Assembly (NCBI GenBank): GCA_014763615.1
Contig: JACXVB010000004.1
Coordinates: 122,073 to 186,072, forward strand
DNA: 64,000 bases
Reading direction: 5' to 3'
From: Sphingobacteriales bacterium
Lineage (GTDB): Bacteria > Bacteroidota > Bacteroidia > Sphingobacteriales > Sphingobacteriaceae
Below, one piece after another: positions 56,044 through 64,000 of the stretch. The notes below the pieces were generated by a model. That model did no database searches. It saw only the letters and a program-made list of their open reading frames with translations, and had not been told where the DNA came from. The translations under genes were made by a program, and so were the position numbers. Position 1 is the stretch's first letter. Each line of letters opens with the position of its first letter.

Positions 56044-57162
56044 ATGAATGATATGTCACTTTTTGAAAAGAAAGAAAGAACATTAGATGGGCCTGCTAAA
56101 TACAACGTAGATACCTATCAGTATTATAACGATAGTGCCAGGCAAGACATGGAAGTCATAAGACAGCTACTTGAAAAATGGTTTTCGCATTATCCCGATG
56201 ATGAAAAGCAAGACCTAAAGACACGATTTCAAGCCTCATTTGATGCCGCATTTTATGAGTTATATATTTATACACTATTCACGAAACTGGGATTTTCATT
56301 ATCAATACACCCTGATATTCCCGGCACATTAAAACGTCCGGATTATCTTGCTACAAAAGATGGGGAGTTTCTTTATATCGAGGTAAAACACATGACAATG
56401 CTATCCCAAGATGAGCGGTCGCTTGAAAGGAAAAAGAATACACTTCTCGATTCGTTGGATAAAATTGATGCATCGAATTTTTTGTTGAAACTGGATGAAA
56501 TAGTTTTCAAAGATAACAGCCAGCCAAGTGGAAAAATGACCGTCCGTTATTTTAACCAAGCCATTTCATCGTATGATCCTGATATATATACAGACCTTTT
56601 AAGTCAACGTGGATTTCAGGCAATGCCTAAAATTGTATATGATGATGATAAAGTCAAAATAGAGTTGCAGTTAATTCCAAAATCGCCATTACATCGTGGA
56701 ACTAATTCCCGTTCCATTGGCACTCATCCGATCGTTACCCAAATAGGTAATGATAGCGAGGATATAATTACTGCTTTGGAATCAAAAGCTACGCGCTATG
56801 GAGCATTAAATGCTCCGTACATTATTTGTCTAAATAAGCAGAGCATTTCTCTTGATATTATAGAAGTGCAGGAGGCGCTATACGGCTCATTGCAAATTTC
56901 TTGGCGTGATATTCCTGACAACCGGGATGAAAGATTAGAGCTTTCAGGAAATGGTTTTTTTGGTTCAAAAAATAATCCCAAGTTTACAAGAGTGTCAGGA
57001 GTATATATTACCAACGCCAATACGGCTAATTTAGCCACAACTGTAGATCACGCATTCCGACACAACCCATTTGCACAGTTTCCGACCTATATGGTAATTG
57101 ACAAGCCGGTGCAGGAATTGTTGAGCATCCCTCTTGATTACCCAATGTCATCTAAAATCTGA
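56044..57162 (+). CDS. PD-(D/E)XK nuclease-like protein
   Basis: 372 residues, soluble. The N-terminal half has an upstream Glu in FYELYIYTLFTKLGF (72), then KRPDYLATKDGEFLYIEVKH, giving Pro99-Asp100 and Glu113-Val-Lys115, the PD-(D/E)XK core. The C-terminal half has ESKATRYGALNAPYIICLN and SKNNPKFTRVSGVYI, blocks I associate with a broad family of uncharacterised proteins. Catalytic residues are intact. The downstream protease gene starts 4 bases after its stop. It probably cuts nucleic acid; the target is unknown. Confidence 0.68.
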   Translation: MNDMSLFEKKERTLDGPAKYNVDTYQYYNDSARQDMEVIRQLLEKWFSHYPDDEKQDLKTRFQASFDAAFYELYIYTLFTKLGFSLSIHPDIPGTLKRPDYLATKDGEFLYIEVKHMTMLSQDERSLERKKNTLLDSLDKIDASNFLLKLDEIVFKDNSQPSGKMTVRYFNQAISSYDPDIYTDLLSQRGFQAMPKIVYDDDKVKIELQLIPKSPLHRGTNSRSIGTHPIVTQIGNDSEDIITALESKATRYGALNAPYIICLNKQSISLDIIEVQEALYGSLQISWRDIPDNRDERLELSGNGFFGSKNNPKFTRVSGVYITNANTANLATTVDHAFRHNPFAQFPTYMVIDKPVQELLSIPLDYPMSSKI

Positions 57163-57166
57163 TTCT

Positions 57167-57916
57167 ATGACAGACGCCGAATTGATGGTTAGAGCATCCA
57201 TTCAAGTTTTTCTGGCAAAAGCAGATTACCCCAAGCCAGAAGGTTTTGGTTCTTGCTGTGTAATCGTTTACCAAAACCGAAGGTTTTTTATTTCAGTTTC
57301 GCACGTTACTGATGCAGAAGGATACACCACTTTTTTAGAGACTAATCAACCATTTGATAAGAGGGGGCCAATCATTCAACCCATAGGAGGTATTTGTTAC
57401 TTCGATCAGATAAAGGTAACGAAAGACATGTCTCTGGAGGACTTTGAATCGGTATTACAGCAAGGCAAAAGATTGGATATTGCGTTTGCTGAAATTAAAC
57501 ATAATATAGAGCTGCTGCAACCTGAAATGGATTTTAAAGCATTTAAGGTGGAAGCATCAACAAAGTTGCCGTTGTTTATGGAGGATGCTGCTATGCCAAC
57601 CAAAGACGAACGGTATGGCTTCTTTGGAAAAGTTAGGCATAGCTATAATGGAATACAACTTTCCATGATACCAACCTTGAAACATAGTTTAAAGTTCCAT
57701 CGCACTAAAGGAGAATTTTATATGTTCTTGGCTCCCCAGATAATATCCGATAGCGAGGATTATGAAGGATGCAGTGGTGCGCCTATTTTAGATAGTCAAT
57801 GCAGAATTGTGGCTCTTGCCTGCGCAGTACACACTGGTACCAGGATTATTTATGGGTTCCCGATTCAAAAGTGTAAGGAATTATTAGACTACGCACTGCA
57901 AACTGGTATGCTATAG
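57167..57916 (+). CDS. Trypsin-like serine protease
   Basis: 249 residues from ATG 57167. The chymotrypsin-fold triad is readable: His46 in FISVSHVTD, Asp104 in RLDIAFAEI, Ser203 in EGCSGAPILDS (GxSGxP). There is no signal peptide, so it acts in the cytoplasm, unlike most secreted trypsins. An in-frame ATG at 57134 overlaps the previous gene and is less likely. It is coupled to the nuclease-like gene and ends near the inferred ICE edge. A target protein cannot be named. Confidence 0.75.
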   Translation: MTDAELMVRASIQVFLAKADYPKPEGFGSCCVIVYQNRRFFISVSHVTDAEGYTTFLETNQPFDKRGPIIQPIGGICYFDQIKVTKDMSLEDFESVLQQGKRLDIAFAEIKHNIELLQPEMDFKAFKVEASTKLPLFMEDAAMPTKDERYGFFGKVRHSYNGIQLSMIPTLKHSLKFHRTKGEFYMFLAPQIISDSEDYEGCSGAPILDSQCRIVALACAVHTGTRIIYGFPIQKCKELLDYALQTGML

Positions 57917-58151
57917 TGCCGTATCTTAAATATTGAAAATCAGTATATTGTATTGTAGTATTTTGAGTGTATTTTTTATTTAAAGTTCGCACAACAGCTT
58001 TAAATCCGCTAAAAAGTGGTTCGAGTTTTGTACCACAGGGTTCACCAAAATTTAAAAACCTTGTTTACTTTGGTAAATGAGGTTTTTTGCTTTTAAACGT
58101 TTCAATACATCTTAAAAACCCCTATATTCCATTTTTAAATCCTCTTTAAAA
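57917..58151. other. Inferred right ICE boundary region
   Basis: 235 bases without a gene. Codon style and AT content change across it, from ICE-like genes to AT-richer chromosomal genes. It contains a dyad GTGGT (58016-58020) / ACCAC (58032-58036) around TCGAGTTTTGT, then the terminator hairpin at 58054-58087. The attachment site probably lies here, but its exact core cannot be read without the left end. Confidence 0.4.
58054..58087 (+). terminator. Hairpin with A/T arms, terminator-like
   Basis: AAAAACCT (58054-58061) pairs with AGGTTTTT (58080-58087), with a partial inner stem TTTAC/GTAAA. More T follow, so it could terminate rightward transcription from the protease gene or a former chromosomal gene. 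It is A/T-symmetric and may work in both directions. Confidence 0.6.
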
Positions 58152-60467
58152 ATGAATCTTTCTTTTCAAACCTGGTATAAAACTTTACTGATTAGTTTCT
58201 TTTCAATCCTATTTATTGAAGTATCTAAGAGTCAATCTATCACTAAAGAATCAAACGTCCAGCTTGCAGATTTGGTAAATCCATTGATGGGAACTTTATC
58301 AAAACCAGAGCTTTCTAATGGAAATACCTATCCTGCCATTGGAGTTCCCTGGGGGATGAATTTATGGTCGCCACAAACAGGAAAAATGGGAAATGGCTGG
58401 ATGTATCAATACACTGCTGATAAAATCAGAGGCTTTAAACAAACACATCAACCTTCACCATGGATGAATGATTACGGTCAATTTTCTATGATGCCTGTAA
58501 ATGGGTTGAAGTTAGATGAAGATAGCCGAGCCAGTTGGTTTTCTCATAAAGCGGAAATCAGCAAACCCTATTATTACAGTGTTTATTTGGCAGATCATGA
58601 TATTACCACGGAAATTACACCAACAGAAAGAGCAGCCCAGCTCCAGTTTACTTTCCCAAAATCAGACAGTGTTCATGTAATTATTGATGCTTTTGATCAG
58701 GGTTCTTACATTAAAATCATCCCTTCTGAAAGAAAAATTATAGGTTATAGCACCAAATATAGTCGCGGAAAGTACATCAATTTTAAAGACTACTTTGTGG
58801 TTGAATTTGATAAAGATTTCTCTAATTCTGGGATTTGGGATGGAGAAAAATATCTTCCTGAAATAAATGAACTTCAAAGCAACAGAACCGCTGCTATCAT
58901 CGGTTTTATAACCAAAAAAGGAGAAATAGTGCATGCTAAAGTTGCTTCTTCTTTTATCAGTTTTGAGCAAGCTCAACTTAATCTTGACAGGGAAATAGGA
59001 AAAGATTCTTTTCTTCAAACCGAGCAAAAAGCAAAAGATTTATGGAATGAAAAACTCGGTAAAATAAAAGTTGAGGGAGGAACCATTGACCAAACTCGTA
59101 CTTTTTACTCTTGTTTGTATCGAGCTTTATTTTTCCCTAATAAACTTTATGAGCTCGATAAAGACAATAAAATAGTTCATTTGAGTCCGTATAACGGAAA
59201 AGTGATGCCTGGATACCTTTTTGGTGGAACAGGTTTTTGGGACACCTTCAGAGCGCTTTATCCATTCTTAAATCTGGCTTATCCATCCATTAACCTTGAG
59301 ATGCAGAAAGGATTGGTTAATGATTATAAAGAAGGGGGTTGGCTGCCCGAATGGTCGAGTCCAGGCTATGCCAATATCATGATTGGAAATAACTCAGCTT
59401 CTGTTGTAGCCGATGCTTATATCAAAGGATTAAGAGGTTATAATATCGAAACCTTATGGCAAGCTTTAAAACATGATGCCAACAACGAAGGACCTATTGA
59501 AGCTGTTGGAAGAAAAGGTGTTGATTATTATAATAGATTAGGATATGTTCCTTATAATGTAGGAATCAATGAAAATGCTGCTAGAACTTTAGAATATGCT
59601 TATGATGATTTTGCTATTTGGCAATTAGGCAAAGCTTTAGGGAAACCCCATTCAGAAATTGATACCTATAAAAAACGAAGTTTAAACTATAAAAACCTCT
59701 ATGATGCTTCAACCAGATTTATGAGAGGCAAAAATGAAGATGGTAGTTTCCAAGCTCCGTTTAATCCATTTAAATGGGGAGACGCGTTTACAGAAGGAAA
59801 TAGTTGGCATTACACTTGGTCTGTTTTCCAAGATATGCAAGGGCTCATCAATTTAATGGGAGGCCAAGAACAATTTGTAGCAAAATTAGACTCGGTTTTT
59901 ACCACGCCTCCATTTTTTGATGATAGTTATTATGGTGGCGTAATTCATGAAATTAGAGAAATGCAAATTGCTGATATGGGTCAATATGCGCATGGAAATC
60001 AACCTATTCAACACATGATTTATTTGTACGATTATGCTGGCGCTCCATGGAAAACGCAATATTGGGTAAGAGAGGTGATGAATAAATTATACAAAGCAAC
60101 ACCCGATGGCTACTGTGGCGATGAAGATAACGGACAAACCTCAGCTTGGTATCTATTTTCTGCGATAGGCTTTTATCCAGTAACTCCAGCAACAGACCAG
60201 TACATTCTGGGAGCTCCTTTATTTAAGAAAATCACCATTTCTTTAGATAATGGGAATAAAATCGAGATTAACGCCCCTAATAATAGTAATCAGAATAAAT
60301 ACATCAGCAAAATGCTTTTTAATGAGAAGGAAGACACTAAAAATTGGCTATCCCATTCGGCTTTAATGAAAGGCGCAAAAATTGATTTTGAAATGAGTAA
60401 TCAACCCAATAAAAGTAGAGGTATCAAACCAACTGATTTTCCTTACTCACTAACTAATGATCAATAA
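58152..60467 (+). CDS. GH92 family glycoside hydrolase (alpha-mannosidase type), first copy
   Basis: 771 residues with a signal peptide (to about SKSQS). The N-terminal beta domain has NPLMGTLSKPELSNGNTYPA, then the helical barrel with FWDTFRALYPF. The catalytic region has EGNSWHYTWSVFQD (acid Glu) and GYCGDEDNGQTSAWYLFSA (base Asp). GH92 enzymes are calcium-dependent exo-acting alpha-mannosidases acting on N-glycans or yeast mannan. Exported to periplasm. It ends 6 bases before the second GH92 gene. Confidence 0.9.
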   Translation: MNLSFQTWYKTLLISFFSILFIEVSKSQSITKESNVQLADLVNPLMGTLSKPELSNGNTYPAIGVPWGMNLWSPQTGKMGNGWMYQYTADKIRGFKQTHQPSPWMNDYGQFSMMPVNGLKLDEDSRASWFSHKAEISKPYYYSVYLADHDITTEITPTERAAQLQFTFPKSDSVHVIIDAFDQGSYIKIIPSERKIIGYSTKYSRGKYINFKDYFVVEFDKDFSNSGIWDGEKYLPEINELQSNRTAAIIGFITKKGEIVHAKVASSFISFEQAQLNLDREIGKDSFLQTEQKAKDLWNEKLGKIKVEGGTIDQTRTFYSCLYRALFFPNKLYELDKDNKIVHLSPYNGKVMPGYLFGGTGFWDTFRALYPFLNLAYPSINLEMQKGLVNDYKEGGWLPEWSSPGYANIMIGNNSASVVADAYIKGLRGYNIETLWQALKHDANNEGPIEAVGRKGVDYYNRLGYVPYNVGINENAARTLEYAYDDFAIWQLGKALGKPHSEIDTYKKRSLNYKNLYDASTRFMRGKNEDGSFQAPFNPFKWGDAFTEGNSWHYTWSVFQDMQGLINLMGGQEQFVAKLDSVFTTPPFFDDSYYGGVIHEIREMQIADMGQYAHGNQPIQHMIYLYDYAGAPWKTQYWVREVMNKLYKATPDGYCGDEDNGQTSAWYLFSAIGFYPVTPATDQYILGAPLFKKITISLDNGNKIEINAPNNSNQNKYISKMLFNEKEDTKNWLSHSALMKGAKIDFEMSNQPNKSRGIKPTDFPYSLTNDQ

Positions 60468-60473
60468 TCAATC

Positions 60474-62759
60474 ATGAAAAGAACTTATATAATTTTATTT
60501 CTTATCTCATTTAGCTTCTCAATTTTTGCACAAAATCGCTTAGTAAAATATGCTAAACCCATCATCGGTACAGAAAAAATGGGACATACTTATCCCGGCG
60601 CAACAGTTCCATTTGGGGCGGTTCAATTAAGTCCTGATACAGATACCATTCCTTACGCTTATCAAGGGAAATATACTGGATCAGTTTATCAATATTGTGC
60701 TGGTTATCAATACAATGATCCAACTATTGTTGGATTTAGTCATACACATTTTTCGGGTACCGGCCATTCTGATTTAGGCGATTTTCTAATCATGCCAACC
60801 GTTGGGAAACTACAATTAAACCCCGGAACAGCAGATTATCCCGAAAATGGTTATCGTTCTAAATTTTCTCATCGTACAGAAATAGCAGAACCCAATTATT
60901 ACAAAGTTGAGTTAGAGGATGATCATATCAAAGCAGAATTGACTACCACTACTAGAGTTGGTTTTCATCAATACACTTTTCCAAAATCAAATCAAGCTCA
61001 TATTATCCTAGATTTAATGCATGGGATCTATAATTATGAAGAGAAAAATGTTTGGACTTTTGTGAGAATAGAAAACGATTCAACAGTTGTTGGTTATCGG
61101 GAAACTAGCGGTTGGGCCAGAACTCGTACTTTATATTTTGCGATGAAATTTTCTAAGCCTTTCAAATCTTATGGATCTAAAAATTATTCTCCAAAAGTTC
61201 CCTATCGAGGTTTCTGGGGTAAGTTTGATCAGACTGAGAATTTTCCTGATTTAGCAGGTAAGCAACTTCGATTATATTTTGATTTTGATACCGAAGAAGG
61301 TGAAAAAATCGACATCAAGTTTGCTTTATCTCCTGTGAGCACCAAAAATGCTTTAGAAAATATGGCTAAAGAAACCCCCAATTGGGATTTTAATCAAGTA
61401 AAGCAAGAAGGTCAAAATCTTTGGGAAAAAGAGTTTGAAAAAATTCAAGTTAAAATGTTGAGTGATGCCGATATGGTTAATTTCTATACGGCGATGTACC
61501 ACGCATTTCTTTCTCCAACAGTTTACATGGATGTAAATCACGAATATAAAGGTTTAGATCAGAATGTACATCAAGCAACAGATTTCACTAATTATACTAC
61601 TTTTTCACTTTGGGATACTTATAGAGCACTTCATCCTTTGTTTAATTTGATACAACCTGAAAGAAATAATGACATGGTTCATTCAATGATTGCTCATTAT
61701 GATCAAAGTGCATTACACATGCTCCCCGTTTGGTCAAATAGTGCAAACGATGATTGGTGCATGAGCGGTTATCACAGCGTTGCAGTAATTGCTGATGCAA
61801 TGATGAAAGACACATATACAGGCAATGCAAAGCATGCGCTAGAAGCCTGTATTGCAACGGCAACTCATCGTTCTTATGAAAATATTGGAGATTATATTGA
61901 TAAAGGATATATTCCGTCTGAAAAAAATGGAACTTCTGTATCAACTACGTTAGAGTATGCTTTTGATGATTGGTGTATAGCTCAACTAGCAAAAAAACTG
62001 AATAGACAGGATATTTATGAAACGTTTCTTAAAAGATCAGAGAATTGGAAAAATGTATTTGATTCTAACATAAAATTTATGCGCCCAAAGCTTGAAGATG
62101 GTTCATTTAAAAAGGATTTTGATGTTTTGCAAACAGATGGACAAGGCTTTATAGAGGGAAATGCGTGGAATTACAGTTTATTTGTCCCCCAAGACCCGAA
62201 TGGACTGATTAAATTAATGGGAGGCTCTAAAAAATTCGTCCCTCATCTGGATTCTCTTTTTACTATGCATTTGCCTGATCAATTCTTTGAGCATACAGAA
62301 GATATCACCCGTGACGGAATTATCGGAAATTATGTTCATGGGAATGAGCCAGCACATCATGTTGCCTATCTTTACGATTGGACAAATCAACCTTGGAAGA
62401 CTCAATCTACTGTAAGGATGATTATAAAAAAACAATACCATAATGGTGCTGATGGTTTAGGGGGGAATGATGATTGCGGACAGATGAGTGCTTGGTATAT
62501 ATTTTCTGCTTTAGGATTTTATCCTGTGGCTCCGAGTTCTAATCAATATGCATTAGGAAGCCCTGCTGTAGTAAGTGCAACGGTTCAATTGGGGAGAGGT
62601 AAGATTTTAAAGGTATCAACTAAAAATCAAGCAGATGAAAATGTTTTCGTCAAAAACGTTTATTTCAATGGAAAGAAATTAGATAAACCTTTCCTTAGTG
62701 ATGAAGAAATGGCTTCTGGAGGTGAGTTAGTTTTTGAGATGTCATCAAAACATCCATAA
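60474..62759 (+). CDS. GH92 family glycoside hydrolase (alpha-mannosidase type), second copy
   Basis: 761 residues with a signal peptide cleaved near IFAQN. Starts LVKYAKPIIGTEKMGHTYPG, has LWDTYRALHPL, EGNAWNYSLFVPQDPNG (acid Glu) and GNDDCGQMSAWYIFSALGF (base Asp). It is clearly diverged from the first copy, so the two probably cut different mannose linkages, e.g. alpha-1,2 and alpha-1,3. AT-rich and codon-wise like the first copy. Ends at the bidirectional terminator 62761-62794. Confidence 0.9.
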   Translation: MKRTYIILFLISFSFSIFAQNRLVKYAKPIIGTEKMGHTYPGATVPFGAVQLSPDTDTIPYAYQGKYTGSVYQYCAGYQYNDPTIVGFSHTHFSGTGHSDLGDFLIMPTVGKLQLNPGTADYPENGYRSKFSHRTEIAEPNYYKVELEDDHIKAELTTTTRVGFHQYTFPKSNQAHIILDLMHGIYNYEEKNVWTFVRIENDSTVVGYRETSGWARTRTLYFAMKFSKPFKSYGSKNYSPKVPYRGFWGKFDQTENFPDLAGKQLRLYFDFDTEEGEKIDIKFALSPVSTKNALENMAKETPNWDFNQVKQEGQNLWEKEFEKIQVKMLSDADMVNFYTAMYHAFLSPTVYMDVNHEYKGLDQNVHQATDFTNYTTFSLWDTYRALHPLFNLIQPERNNDMVHSMIAHYDQSALHMLPVWSNSANDDWCMSGYHSVAVIADAMMKDTYTGNAKHALEACIATATHRSYENIGDYIDKGYIPSEKNGTSVSTTLEYAFDDWCIAQLAKKLNRQDIYETFLKRSENWKNVFDSNIKFMRPKLEDGSFKKDFDVLQTDGQGFIEGNAWNYSLFVPQDPNGLIKLMGGSKKFVPHLDSLFTMHLPDQFFEHTEDITRDGIIGNYVHGNEPAHHVAYLYDWTNQPWKTQSTVRMIIKKQYHNGADGLGGNDDCGQMSAWYIFSALGFYPVAPSSNQYALGSPAVVSATVQLGRGKILKVSTKNQADENVFVKNVYFNGKKLDKPFLSDEEMASGGELVFEMSSKHP

Positions 62760-62760
62760 A

Positions 62761-62794
62761 TTAAAACAGCCTTCAAAAATGAAAGCTGTTTTAA
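62761..62794. terminator. Bidirectional terminator between convergent genes
   Basis: TTAAAACAGC (62761-62770) and GCTGTTTTAA (62785-62794) form a perfect 10-base stem with U-rich ends on both strands. It separates the GH92 gene from the leftward desaturase gene. Confidence 0.8.
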
Positions 62795-62810
62795 TTTATA
62801 TCATTTTTGA

Positions 62811-63794
62811 TTAAGAAATAATCCAACTAAACTTATATTCTAAGCCTGGAGCTTTCATTCTATCTGCAATACGCAATAATCTGTCAGGTAAGGCCATCAC
62901 ATAGTCCCTCGCTTTTTCACCAGCTTCATTTAAATCTTTCATGCTTTCCAAATTCCAGTCTTCAATCAAATTTTTCATAATATCTACATAATCAACCGCT
63001 GTATAAACGCCTAATCTCTGTGCTGCATCCGTAAAGTGACCGAAAGTATGACCGATTTTTGTTCCCAACTCTCTTAGAAAATGTGCTGGCATTACAATTT
63101 TCTTACGCATCATATCCTCAAAGGCAATCATCACTTCATTTGGATCTACTTCAAAAGCTCTTGATATAAACGCTTTATAAGCTTTTGCATGCCTTGCTTC
63201 ATCTGCAGCGATTAATCCGCACATTTTTGAAAGAAGTTTATCTCCACTTTGTTTCGCTAACATAGCTACCCTCCTATGTGAGATATTTGTAGCTATTTCT
63301 TGAAAAGAAGTATAAATAAAGTTTCTGTAAGGGTCATGACCAGTTCCAATGTCAAAACCATCTTGGATAAGATATTGAGTAGATGCTTCCATGGCTCTCA
63401 TGTTCACTCTTCCTGAAAGATAAAGATACTTATTTAAAATATCACCATGTCTATTTTCTTCCGCTGTCCAAGCCCTTACCCATTTCATCCAGCCACCTTG
63501 CTCATGTTTAGAAACATGGTCAACCATTGCTAACCAAGACTCATACGTTGGTAAAGCTTCCTCAGTGATGGTATCTCCAATAAGTACTGCAACTAAATCA
63601 TACGATAATTCCTTAGTACTTTCTTGCAGTTCTCTAACTTCGTCAAAAAAGGTTTCCTTACTGGCATCTGGCAAGAAATCAGCAGGTTGCCACATCTCCT
63701 CCACAGGCTTTAAGTATTCAGCCATATCATTTAACATGAAAGGCTCTAAATAACTCATTACTTCTTTCCTTGATCCTACTGGTAATTCTATCAT
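62811..63794 (-). CDS. Acyl-ACP desaturase (stearoyl-ACP type)
   Basis: 327 residues from ATG 63794 (MIELPVGSRKEV), chosen over 63812, whose extra six residues are atypical. The di-iron motifs are visible: WTAEENRHGDIL and AADEARHAKAY (two ExxH), within a four-helix bundle. It introduces a double bond into acyl-ACP and sets membrane fluidity. No membrane segments, as expected for the soluble class. Likely a resident chromosomal gene. Confidence 0.9.
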   Translation of the reverse strand: MIELPVGSRKEVMSYLEPFMLNDMAEYLKPVEEMWQPADFLPDASKETFFDEVRELQESTKELSYDLVAVLIGDTITEEALPTYESWLAMVDHVSKHEQGGWMKWVRAWTAEENRHGDILNKYLYLSGRVNMRAMEASTQYLIQDGFDIGTGHDPYRNFIYTSFQEIATNISHRRVAMLAKQSGDKLLSKMCGLIAADEARHAKAYKAFISRAFEVDPNEVMIAFEDMMRKKIVMPAHFLRELGTKIGHTFGHFTDAAQRLGVYTAVDYVDIMKNLIEDWNLESMKDLNEAGEKARDYVMALPDRLLRIADRMKAPGLEYKFSWIIS

Positions 63795-63906
63795 AAAAAT
63801 TCTAAAACACAAAGATAATGATATACTTAAACAATAACGATTTTAGTTTAAATATAAAGATTGATACATCATAATTTCCATATTTATTTTGGATTAGGCA
63901 TAAAAA

Positions 63907-63934
63907 AAGCCCCAAATCTTTCGAAGAGGGGCTT
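63907..63934 (-). terminator. rRNA operon terminator
   Basis: AAGCCCC (63907-63913) pairs with GGGGCTT (63928-63934). Read leftwards it is followed by a run of T. It lies 10 bases beyond the 5S rRNA 3' end. Confidence 0.85.
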
Positions 63935-63943
63935 AATAAAATT

Positions 63944-64000
63944 TGGCACCGACCTACTCTCCCACATTTTACTGCAGTACCATCGGCTCTGGCGGGCTTA
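63944..64000 (-). rRNA. rrf: 5S ribosomal RNA, 3' part only
   Basis: On the minus strand the sequence reads TAAGCCCGCCAGAGCCGATG and continues to GGTCGGTGCC, the 3' half of 5S rRNA. The gene runs off the right edge, so the 16S-23S part of the operon lies outside the window. Confidence 0.92.

Noticed and set aside
58011..58050. tRNA-like end (GGTTCGAG ... TTCACCA) at the ICE edge
   Set aside because: The T-arm cannot be folded with a 7-base loop and C61, and no anticodon or acceptor 5' strand is present; kept only as a possible att region.

Overview
The window comes from a Bacteroidota (flavobacterial or sphingobacterial type) chromosome carrying a large integrative and conjugative element (ICE). 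This is read from the CTnDOT-like conjugation genes (DUF4134/TraE-type protein, DUF1896, giant methylase-helicase, MobA/MobB/T4CP set), the many Bacteroidota-only families (DUF6660, HXXEE, fused CzcA-TolC), a perfect TAnnTTTG promoter element, the scarcity of Shine-Dalgarno sites, tandem GH92 mannosidases, and a partial 5S rRNA at the right edge. No integrase and no other Tra channel genes are in view, so the element must continue to the left.

Layout. 1-6.9 kb, minus strand: helicase/methylase, DUF1896, DUF4134, one ICE-type hypothetical. 7.1-11.8 kb: a lipoprotein, a conserved ICE hypothetical, a hybrid histidine kinase with LuxR-type output, an acetyltransferase. 11.8-33 kb, almost all minus strand: a metal-handling island with two P1B-ATPases of different classes, a candidate metal permease, a SAM methyltransferase, DUF1345, a CDF exporter, MgtC, a SulP-carbonic anhydrase fusion, a zinc metallopeptidase, a CzcB adaptor, a CzcA-TolC fusion, two Cys-rich DUF6660 proteins and a Fur-family regulator. 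33-35 kb: small genes, a broken gene and a second copy of the methyltransferase. 35.2-40.1 kb, plus strand: Toprim protein, oriT-like inverted repeats, MobA-like protein, relaxase, coupling protein. 40.6-48.3 kb: AraC-type regulator divergent from an eight-gene run of aldo-keto reductases and mostly exported lipoproteins (hydrolases, NTF2-like, flavodoxin, carboxymuconolactone decarboxylase-like, cupin). 48.8-54.6 kb: ssb, DUF932, hypotheticals and a reduced PRTRC cassette (E, C, unknown, B, ThiF). 54.8-57.9 kb: a cargo pocket with an HEPN-like protein divergent from a PD-(D/E)XK nuclease-like gene coupled to a trypsin-like protease. 58.1-64 kb: AT-richer, probably resident chromosome with two GH92 genes, an acyl-ACP desaturase and the end of an rRNA operon.

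How it works together. The Mob genes would nick and pilot the element, the helicase/methylase, SSB, DUF932 and PRTRC genes fit establishment or maintenance in the recipient, and the metal and redox blocks are selectable cargo. The best candidate for an undescribed system is the 55.3-57.9 kb pocket. Its nuclease and protease motifs are visible in the sequence; a defence or addiction role is inference.
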